A program made the position numbers and the translations under genes. From the NCBI GenBank assembly GCA_025358885.1, contig JANYHW010000009.1, positions 1-41,201 on the forward strand: DNA of 41,201 nt, given 5' to 3'. The notes beneath the pieces are model-generated. The model ran no database searches, was not told the origin of the DNA, and saw only the letters and a list, made by a program, of their open reading frames with translations. Positions 1-7,246 of this stretch are shown here, piece by piece; the first letter of the stretch is position 1, and each line of letters begins with the position of its first letter. Source of the DNA: Cytophagales bacterium. GTDB lineage: Bacteria; Bacteroidota; Bacteroidia; Cytophagales; Cyclobacteriaceae.

Positions 1-1
1 G

Positions 2-736
2 AGCCGCGATGTATGGACGAGATCCACGTTCGACCCTGCTAGCGACGGATGGCCAATCTGGTCTCCGGATGGCAGCGCTATTGTATTTTGTTCCGAACGC
101 AACAAGCAGGCGGATATATTTCGGAGGGAATCTAGCGGAGCTGGCAACGAAGAGATGATCCTCGGATCACCAGTTGCTGCCGAAAGTCCAACTGATTGGT
201 CGCGAGATGGAAAGTTTATTGCTTATGATCAATGGACTCAGAAAAATCCGAATAACAATATCATGATTCTTCCGATGAGCCCTGACTCCAAAGAAAGAAA
301 GCCCTTTCCATTTTTGCAGACGGCATTCAATGAGTCCCGCGCAACGTTTTCTCCGGATGGACGTTGGATTGCCTACCAATCAGATGAGTCCGGAGGATAT
401 GAAATCTATATCCGCCCCTTCCCGGGTCCCGGTGGCAAGTGGCAGGTCTCCAGAAATGGCGGAATCCTTCCCCGCTGGCGAGGCGACGGAAAAGAACTCT
501 TCTTTCTCAATTTTTACAGGATGATGGCGGCCGAAGTTGAACTAGGTTCGACTATGGTAAGTATTGGACAAGTCAGGAGTTTGTTTTCCTTCAGCGCATT
601 TAGTGGCGGCGACAGGGATATTTACGATGTGACACCCGATGGACAGCATTTCCTGGTCGCTTCATCGGAGAATCGACAAAACTCTACACCGGTGCAAGTC
701 GTGGTGAACTGGCCGGCGGAGATGAAGCCGAAATAA
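2..736 (+). CDS. PD40/TolB-like beta-propeller protein, C-terminal part (5' end outside window)
   Basis: The reading frame is open from position 2 without a stop, so the gene starts before the window; the first internal ATG at 155 is not the real start. The translation repeats the PD40 (WD40-like) signature: WSPDGSAIVF, WSRDGKFIAY and FSPDGRWIAYQSDESGGYEIYIRPFP, followed by a weaker blade with WRGDGKELFF. These blades form TolB-like propellers. The version with IYIRPFPGPGGKW is, from memory of the family, often the C-terminal half of large proteins that begin with a kinase or DNA-binding domain, but that part is not visible. Ligand and role are unknown. It lies 143 bp upstream of a TIR gene on the same strand. 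The repeat family is clear; the function is not. Confidence 0.75.
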   Translation, partial: SRDVWTRSTFDPASDGWPIWSPDGSAIVFCSERNKQADIFRRESSGAGNEEMILGSPVAAESPTDWSRDGKFIAYDQWTQKNPNNNIMILPMSPDSKERKPFPFLQTAFNESRATFSPDGRWIAYQSDESGGYEIYIRPFPGPGGKWQVSRNGGILPRWRGDGKELFFLNFYRMMAAEVELGSTMVSIGQVRSLFSFSAFSGGDRDIYDVTPDGQHFLVASSENRQNSTPVQVVVNWPAEMKPK

Positions 737-879
737 GACAATCCAACTTAGACTGCCTGCCTACAATGGAAAGAGGAGACACTGGATTCACGTCGGCAGT
801 GTTGAGATTCATTTCAATTTGAAATGCGATTCGGATCTTTATTTTCAACATTTCAAGTTTTCAAATTGTATATTTGAAA

Positions 880-3708
880 ATGCCCTCTCTCCTGCCCGGC
901 TTCGAATATGATATTTTTATAAGCTACCGTCACAATGACAATCGTTCCGGGTGGGTAACGGAGTTTGTCAGGGCCCTGCAGGAGGAACTGGCCTCAACCA
1001 TCAAAGATCCGGTATCCATTTACTTCGATACCAACCCCCACGATGGTCTAAGCGATCATCACGATGTAGACCTGAGTCTGCGTGAAAAAGTGAAGTCGCT
1101 TATCTTCATACCCATCATATCACAAACCTTCTGCGACCCCAGAAGCTTTGCCTGGAAGCATGAGTTCCTCCCCTTTCGGGAATTGGCGTCAAATGATGAA
1201 TTCGGATTAAAACTGAAAGTGGCCAATGGCAATGTGGCCAGCAGAATAATACCCGTGCGCATTCACGAGCTGGATAACCAGGACCTAAGCCTCCTCGAGA
1301 AAGAGCTGGGAGGCATACTGAGGGCTATCGATTTTACCTTTAGGGCAACGGGAATCAACCGACCCCTTACCAGGGAAGACAGGCAAAATGAGAATTTGAA
1401 CAAGACTTTGTATGAAAACCAAATAAACAAAATTGCCCTTGCGATAAAAGAAATTCTTGATAGTGTGAGGTCAGGCAATTCAAATCAAAATCGGGTTGCC
1501 TTCAGGACAGAACGTTTTAGTGGGTTCAATGAAATACCCATCCCTGCCACCACCTTGTTTGGCAGGGATAAAGAATTGAAAGAAATCATTGAATTAATAA
1601 AAAACAATCGTGTAGTCAGTATTATTGGATCAGGGGGCATGGGTAAAACCCGGCTAGCCCTTGAACTTTCACATCGCCAAAAAAATGAGTTTTCGGGCAA
1701 TGTTGTATTTGTCCCCCTGGCATCTATAACCACCGCGGAAGATGTCCTCCCATCGCTGGCCAATGCGTTGGGGATCAAAGAGGCGGAAGGAAGAAATCTA
1801 ACAAAAGGAATATCCACAGTTATCGGGGACACTAAAGCATTACTGGTCCTGGATAATTTGGAACAGGTAATTGCCGTGGCGCCGCAGATCGCTGAAATCA
1901 TCAGCGCATCACCAAACCTGAAGATCCTGTCCACGAGTCGCACACCTTTGAAGATCAGGGGGGAGCATGAGTATCCCCTAAAACCACTCTCACTTCCATC
2001 AGGGCAAAAGGCTGGATCCATTGATCAACTCCTTGAATTTCCTTCCATATCATTATTCATAGATAGGGCCCGTAAAGTCAGTGCTAGTTTCTCGCTAACC
2101 AATGAAAATGCCGATGATGTCATTCAGATATGCCGGCGTTTGGATGGCTTGCCCCTTGCGCTTGAACTCGCTGCGGCCCGCATGCGAATGGTGTCCATCA
2201 AACAATTGCTGCAACGACTCGAGCATGCCCTGGACATACTCACGGGTGGCTCAAAGGATCTTCCTGAAAGGCATCAAACATTGCGCGCCACCATTGACTG
2301 GAGTTACTCCCTGCTAACAGAACCGGAAAAAAGACTTTTTAGAAGAATGGCTGTATTCTCAGGAGGATGTACCCAGAGCGCCATGGAGAAAACCTGCTAT
2401 GATGAAAATTCCGGAACGGCATTTGATGAACTGGAGTCACTTGTAGACAAAGGATTAGTACAGCATGTAGGGTCATCAGACAGGTTCCTGATGCTGCAAA
2501 CCATCAAAGAGTACGCTATTGAAAAATTGGAGAGCTATTCCGAAACACAAAAAATAAAATTTCGTCAAGCCAAATACTTCCAGGGGGTTGCTGCATTGAT
2601 TCGTCAAGGGTTGGAAAGAGGAGATCAACTTACGTCCATGCAACTGGGCATTCTTGAAGAAGAGAATATTCAATCTGCTCTGGATTTCCTGCTGAACGAA
2701 GACGCTGGTACCGAAGAGGGAGTAGAGATTGGTTTAACCATTTGCGGGGAATTGTGGTTCTACTGGCATATCCGTTGCAAACACATCATGGCCAGGCATT
2801 ATTCAAACGCATTCCTGGCCAAACCCAATTGTCCTGTTGTCAGCAGGGGCAAGTGTCTTTGTTTGCTTGCCGCAGGATTGGCGTCATCAACTTTGGGCAA
2901 GCACGAACAAAGTGTAAAAGAGCATCAGGCCAGTTATGACATGGCTGTCATGTTTAAGGATAGGTCAATCATGGCGTTTAACATGCTGAGCTTGTTCATT
3001 GCTTATCTGGGATTGGGAAAGATTGAGGACGCCAACGCTTGTGTTCAAAGGTGTGTTCAGTATAGTCACGAAACAGGGAATGATTTTGAAATTGCTTTTG
3101 GGCTTTGTGCCTCCGGTATTATGCATACGGTGAAGGGAGAATTGGAAGAAGCCAGGAAGTCTTATGAATTAGCATTGGACATTCAGACGCGAATCCCTGA
3201 CCTGGAGGGTGGCGGCCTCTCGCGGGGTGGACTAGCCCTGATATCTTCAATCCTTGGAAACTATGATGAGTCTATTGAGTTATATAGGGCTTCACTAAAC
3301 TCCTTTGCCACCATCGGAGATCGTGCCGAAGAGGCCCGTATTTTGGAAGAAATGGCGTGGGTATTTCTAAAAATTAAAAATAGCTGGGAGGCACGAAAAT
3401 ATTTTATGGACTCTATACTTGCCTATGAAGACGTGGGGAGTGTTCGTGGGATTGGAATAGCCTTGCTTGGAATTGCCGGTGTGGAGTCCGCAGAGAATCA
3501 TCCGGGAAAAGCCATTGAAATCGCAACAGCCGCACAACTATTTACGGAACAGGAGGGAATCGTAAACAATTATGGTGAGGGGTTTCAGGGTAAAGTTTAT
3601 ATTGATTCAGCTAAAAATAAATTATCAAAGGAAGAATTGGATAAGGCTGTTGCCAGGGGGAAAAAACTATTGCTTAAGGATACATTACGACTGGCCAATG
3701 GCAGTTGA
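880..3708 (+). CDS. TIR-STAND NTPase-TPR protein (NLR-like)
   Basis: A 942-residue protein with three modules. Residues 7-190 are a TIR domain: it opens FEYDIFISYR and has the SQTFCDPRSFAWKHEF motif, where E95 sits at the catalytic Glu position of NAD-cleaving TIR domains. Residues about 218-460 are a STAND NTPase with P-loop GSGGMGKT (250-257), Walker B LLVLDN (321-326), an STSR sensor and GLPLAL (423-428). A winged-helix-like part follows, then TPR-like helices from about 560 to the end. In the family, the STAND part oligomerises on sensing a trigger and the TIR part may degrade NAD+; here this is inferred. I chose ATG 880 over TTG 874 because the paralogue at 7247 starts with the same MPSLLPGFEYD. 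No signal peptide or membrane segment, so probably cytosolic. No partner gene adjoins it. Confidence 0.9.
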   Translation: MPSLLPGFEYDIFISYRHNDNRSGWVTEFVRALQEELASTIKDPVSIYFDTNPHDGLSDHHDVDLSLREKVKSLIFIPIISQTFCDPRSFAWKHEFLPFRELASNDEFGLKLKVANGNVASRIIPVRIHELDNQDLSLLEKELGGILRAIDFTFRATGINRPLTREDRQNENLNKTLYENQINKIALAIKEILDSVRSGNSNQNRVAFRTERFSGFNEIPIPATTLFGRDKELKEIIELIKNNRVVSIIGSGGMGKTRLALELSHRQKNEFSGNVVFVPLASITTAEDVLPSLANALGIKEAEGRNLTKGISTVIGDTKALLVLDNLEQVIAVAPQIAEIISASPNLKILSTSRTPLKIRGEHEYPLKPLSLPSGQKAGSIDQLLEFPSISLFIDRARKVSASFSLTNENADDVIQICRRLDGLPLALELAAARMRMVSIKQLLQRLEHALDILTGGSKDLPERHQTLRATIDWSYSLLTEPEKRLFRRMAVFSGGCTQSAMEKTCYDENSGTAFDELESLVDKGLVQHVGSSDRFLMLQTIKEYAIEKLESYSETQKIKFRQAKYFQGVAALIRQGLERGDQLTSMQLGILEEENIQSALDFLLNEDAGTEEGVEIGLTICGELWFYWHIRCKHIMARHYSNAFLAKPNCPVVSRGKCLCLLAAGLASSTLGKHEQSVKEHQASYDMAVMFKDRSIMAFNMLSLFIAYLGLGKIEDANACVQRCVQYSHETGNDFEIAFGLCASGIMHTVKGELEEARKSYELALDIQTRIPDLEGGGLSRGGLALISSILGNYDESIELYRASLNSFATIGDRAEEARILEEMAWVFLKIKNSWEARKYFMDSILAYEDVGSVRGIGIALLGIAGVESAENHPGKAIEIATAAQLFTEQEGIVNNYGEGFQGKVYIDSAKNKLSKEELDKAVARGKKLLLKDTLRLANGS

Positions 3709-3802
3709 TCCTCTGCCCAGGTTGCAAGACGCGCATGGATTTGGCCGATTTTACAGTTAACTAAATGATTTCCTGAAAGAAATCACATGTTTCAGAACGG
3801 CA

Positions 3803-4651
3803 TCAGGCCTTTTCACCCTTGATAATAATGGATGAGTAAATCAGAGAAAGACTTCCTTTGCTCATCTTGCCGTTGAGCAGTGATGTCAAATCCTCTTTGA
3901 TCTTCTGCTTCGTTTTATCGTCGGCCTTGCTCATGGCCGATACTACGGGTGCAGCCACCTCGTTCATCATTTGCCAATAGTGGTCCACACTGTTGTAATC
4001 AACCATCCCGGTCACTTCGGACTCAGACACATTTTTTAGTCCCGCCTTCCTAAGAACCTCGGCGATCAGTCCTGGCTGTGCGCAGCGAAACATTCCCGGA
4101 GCACCGGGTGGTGGCACAGGCATTTCCATGTTTTTGCCAATTGTCGACATCATACTGGTGATCCACTCATTTTTAGGTGGACCGCCCCAAACGGAAGTCG
4201 CCAATCTTCCTCCAGGTTTCAGCACCCTGACCATTTCGTTTGCTGCCTGTTGCACGTCCGGAAAGAACATGAAACCCATCCGACAACTTACGACATCAAA
4301 TGACTTATCCGGAAATGGAAGCTTGCTAATATCACAACTTACCGTTTCGTAATTCTTCAAATGTCTCTGTTGGCTATACTCTTTGGCCACACTCAACATG
4401 CCATCAGACAAATCCTGACCTACGACTTTACCTTGGGGAACCATGGCTGCTATAGTCAACCCTGGTTCACCGGTACCGGTGGCCACGTCAAGCACAGTAT
4501 CGGTTTTCTTCAATTGGACATACTTGATGATTTCATCCCCCATGGGTTTGAGGAAGTTCATGGTGAACTCATCCCATTTCTTCCAGCCTGGTGAAAATTT
4601 ATCCCAGGTGGCTTTTTGCTGGTCGCGGATTTCTTCAAGTTTTGATTCCAT
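3803..4651 (-). CDS. Class I SAM-dependent methyltransferase (UbiE-like)
   Basis: A 282-residue soluble protein with the class I methyltransferase fold. Motif I is VLDVATGTGEPG (residues 53-64), followed by the acidic strand end VVGQDLSDGML. Later come LPFPDKSFDVVSCRMGFMFF and the VRVLKPGGRLATSVW motif typical of UbiE/Methyltransf_11 proteins. The C-terminal third (MNEVAAPVVSAM and onward) is helical and probably covers the substrate site. The substrate cannot be told from sequence. The gene is transcribed leftward, 78 bp downstream of the molybdenum hydroxylase gene, so the two could be cotranscribed; no biochemical link is evident. The start at ATG 4651 gives a normal N-terminal cap (MESKLEEIRDQQKATWDKF). 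Confidence 0.85.
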   Translation of the reverse strand: MESKLEEIRDQQKATWDKFSPGWKKWDEFTMNFLKPMGDEIIKYVQLKKTDTVLDVATGTGEPGLTIAAMVPQGKVVGQDLSDGMLSVAKEYSQQRHLKNYETVSCDISKLPFPDKSFDVVSCRMGFMFFPDVQQAANEMVRVLKPGGRLATSVWGGPPKNEWITSMMSTIGKNMEMPVPPPGAPGMFRCAQPGLIAEVLRKAGLKNVSESEVTGMVDYNSVDHYWQMMNEVAAPVVSAMSKADDKTKQKIKEDLTSLLNGKMSKGSLSLIYSSIIIKGEKA

Positions 4652-4729
4652 ATAATTTTATAGTTTGAATCTCAGAATTAACTCCTGGCGAGTTCGTATT
4701 CCACATCACCAAATCTATATCACAAATAA

Positions 4730-6964
4730 TCAGATAAGGTTCCTCTTCACCCACTTCTCCCTACTTAGATCATGGTTCTTTATAGGCAGTTGTCGAATTC
4801 TGATTCCCGTCAAATTGAAAATCGCATTTGTTAATGCTGGCGCAACCAAGGGAGTGCTCGGCTCTCCTCCTCCACCGGGCCATTCACCACTGCTGATGAT
4901 GTGCGTATCAATAACCGGAACCTGGTGCATGCGCAACACAGGATAGTCATGAAAATTACTTTGTTCAGCAGCGCCATCTTTGATTGTGATTTCCCCCATG
5001 AGCGCAGCCGACAATCCATAAATTATTCCGCTCTCCATCTGGGCGGTAAATCCATTGGGGTGAATCGCCATTCCCGGGTCAACAGCCAGCACTATCCTCC
5101 ATACTTTTACCTGTCCATCATCGGATATCTCGACTTCTGCCACTTCTGCCGCATACGTTCCAAAAGATTTATGCACAGCAATTCCCCTTCCCCAATTCGG
5201 CGGAAGTTCGGAGCCCCAGTTTCCTTTTTCAGCCGCGAGGTCAAGTACTTTCTGATACCTCAGATCTTTGGTTAACAAGTCACGCCGGTAGGCATAGGGA
5301 TCTTTGCCCGAAGAGTGTGCAAGCTCATCAATGAATGATTCAATAAAGAACCCATGCATGGAGTGGTCCACGCTTCGCCAGCTACCCCACGGAATATGAG
5401 TTTTGCTGGTGGTGTAATGAACAAGCTGGTTGGCAATGTCATAATACACATCCGGAGCTTCCGGTGGGTGATGCTTGAACAAAAACTGATGTGCCAAGGC
5501 AACAGGCTGACCATCTTTATCTAGTCCCGCTTTCATCCGACTGATATTGGCTTCTCGGTACACATCATGACGCATATCTTCCTCACGCGTCCAAAGAAGC
5601 TTAACAGGAAAAGGAACCTCCTTTGCCAGCCGTGCCGTCTGCTTGGCTACATCTGTTTCAGCACGGCGTCCAAAAGCACCGCCCATAAATTGGTTATGCA
5701 TGGTGACATCCGCTGTCTCCATCCCAAGGACCTCCGCCACATCAGCGGCAAAGCCAAGCGGGTTTTGACTACCCGCCCACATTTCACATTTACCGTCGTG
5801 AATCCATACGGTGCAATTCATCGGCTCCATAGTCGCGTGGGCAAGGTATGGAATGCGATACTCCGCTTCGATCACCTTGGCAGCTGAGGCAAATCCTTCA
5901 TTTATATTTCCTGATTTGAAATGAGTCTCATGTTCATCTTTCTCGATGGCCGCATCCATATCCCTCACATATTGTGCGTAGATATCCTCCTGGTTGATCT
6001 TATTAAATTCATTTTGTTCGAAAGTGACCGGGAGTTGCCCCAGTGCCACCCTTGCTTCCCAGAATCCATCTGCGATTACTGCTACAGCCTCACCCAGGTT
6101 CACCACCTTGATTACTCCGGGTAAGCCCTGTATAGCAGCAGCATCCATTAACTTGACCTTGTTCCCAAACACAGGCGATGCCTTTATCGCTGCATACTTC
6201 ATTCCAGGCAGGGTAACATCAATACCAAAGTTTGCCGTGCCATTCACCTTCAGCGGAATATCAAACCTGGGCGGAGATGTACCCATGATGGTGAATTCAC
6301 TTTGTGATTTAAGTCGTGGTTTCAACGAAACCGAAATCTTAGCAGCAGCCGGGGCCAATTCTGCAAAGGTTGCGGAACGGTTGCTTGACTTGTGGCTCAA
6401 AACACTATTCTTGATTGTGATTTCTTCCAATGCCACATCCCAAAGTGCTGAAGCCGCTTTCAAAAACATTTCCCTTGCAGCCGCACCGGCCACCCGCATA
6501 GCATGCATCCCCGTAAACCGGACGGATGCACTGCCCACGGTAAGCTGGATGTTCAATTTCTTGGTTGCCGTGAGGAAAACACCATCCATCGTATCAATAA
6601 GAAACTTGGGGAAGTTGGCTTCACCCGCGAGGAACCCTTTTGCCAATGCATAGTTTGCATACTCTTTGACTGCAGGAGCTTCCTGAAAACGAACCAATGA
6701 CCAGTCAGCATCCAACTCATCGGCTACCATCATCGCAAGGGTAGTATGAATTCCCTGACCCATTTCAGAGTGGGGAATAATCACCGTCAGGATGTTATCA
6801 GTACCAATTTTCAACCAAACATTGAGGACGGTATCTCCTTTGCCAGCAATTAATCCTGTGACTTTTGAAGCCCTGTTGCCCGGACGAATGGCAACTCCGA
6901 CGACGAGTGCTCCTCCGGCGAGCACACCGGTGGTGATGAAAGCGCGACGGGTCCATTTGTTCAT
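4730..6964 (-). CDS. Molybdopterin-binding aldehyde/xanthine oxidoreductase family large subunit (IorB-like)
   Basis: A 744-residue protein resembling the isoquinoline 1-oxidoreductase beta subunit branch of the xanthine dehydrogenase family. The N-terminus MNKWTRRAFITTGVLAGGAL is a Tat-type signal or anchor, pointing to export of a folded cofactor enzyme. Family motifs include HSEMGQGIHT (65-74), YLAHATMEPMNCTV, MGGAFGRRAETD (427-438) and, near the C-terminus, GGGGEPSTPLVAPALTNAI, whose Glu is the expected catalytic base. The molybdenum cofactor hydroxylates aldehydes or N-heterocycles; the substrate here is unknown. A small [2Fe-2S] subunit is normally encoded next to it, but none is present on either side: upstream is 282 bp of repeat-rich spacer and then a TIR gene. 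Length is normal, so the gene looks intact. Confidence 0.88.
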   Translation of the reverse strand: MNKWTRRAFITTGVLAGGALVVGVAIRPGNRASKVTGLIAGKGDTVLNVWLKIGTDNILTVIIPHSEMGQGIHTTLAMMVADELDADWSLVRFQEAPAVKEYANYALAKGFLAGEANFPKFLIDTMDGVFLTATKKLNIQLTVGSASVRFTGMHAMRVAGAAAREMFLKAASALWDVALEEITIKNSVLSHKSSNRSATFAELAPAAAKISVSLKPRLKSQSEFTIMGTSPPRFDIPLKVNGTANFGIDVTLPGMKYAAIKASPVFGNKVKLMDAAAIQGLPGVIKVVNLGEAVAVIADGFWEARVALGQLPVTFEQNEFNKINQEDIYAQYVRDMDAAIEKDEHETHFKSGNINEGFASAAKVIEAEYRIPYLAHATMEPMNCTVWIHDGKCEMWAGSQNPLGFAADVAEVLGMETADVTMHNQFMGGAFGRRAETDVAKQTARLAKEVPFPVKLLWTREEDMRHDVYREANISRMKAGLDKDGQPVALAHQFLFKHHPPEAPDVYYDIANQLVHYTTSKTHIPWGSWRSVDHSMHGFFIESFIDELAHSSGKDPYAYRRDLLTKDLRYQKVLDLAAEKGNWGSELPPNWGRGIAVHKSFGTYAAEVAEVEISDDGQVKVWRIVLAVDPGMAIHPNGFTAQMESGIIYGLSAALMGEITIKDGAAEQSNFHDYPVLRMHQVPVIDTHIISSGEWPGGGGEPSTPLVAPALTNAIFNLTGIRIRQLPIKNHDLSREKWVKRNLI

Positions 6965-7021
6965 TGAGTCAGAATTTAGTTGCTGAATGATTCAAGGTAA
7001 GTCAAATTTGAAAATTAATCA

Positions 7022-7175
7022 ATTTGAAAATTTGAAGATGAGCGTGACACAAATGAAAGATGAATTAATTAGAGAAAATTAGGACCGCTTTTCAACTACA
7101 AAGGACTTTGCAGAGAATACAAGCTTATTTGAACTGGTGCAATTCTCAAATTGATTCATCTTCAAATTTTCAAAT
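7022..7175. repeat. 20-bp perfect inverted repeat in A/T-rich spacer
   Basis: The 20 bases at 7022-7041 (ATTTGAAAATTTGAAGATGA) are the exact reverse complement of 7156-7175, with 114 bp between the arms. A further partial copy (CAAATTTGAAAATT) lies at 7003-7016. The arms contain the octamer TTTCAAAT twice in tandem. The element lies between the molybdenum hydroxylase gene (leftward) and the second TIR gene (rightward). Its meaning is open: ends of a tiny mobile element, a large stem-loop, or a dispersed repeat. The 114-bp interior shows no convincing protein-coding capacity. Confidence 0.7.
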
Positions 7176-7246
7176 CTCTTGTGGCCAATTTGTGAGAACC
7201 AGCGATCAAGTTCATTCAAAAAAGCAAAATTCACTATATTTAACTC

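Noticed and set aside
870-877. TATATTTG before the first TIR gene as a Bacteroidota -7 promoter box
   Set aside because: It is only 2 bases from the ATG and has no TTTG at the -33 distance; related but imperfect boxes stand before the other copies, so it may simply be conserved A/T-rich leader.
1485-2021. A 178-codon open frame on the minus strand
   Set aside because: Antisense to the STAND domain, which carries the P-loop and Walker B in the correct frame.
3766-3785. TGATTTC/GAAATCA hairpin as a terminator of the first TIR gene
   Set aside because: The 7-bp A/T-rich stem has no T run after it in either direction.
5994-6653. A 219-codon open frame on the plus strand
   Set aside because: It lies wholly antisense to the well-supported molybdenum hydroxylase gene, has low-complexity composition and no recognisable motif.
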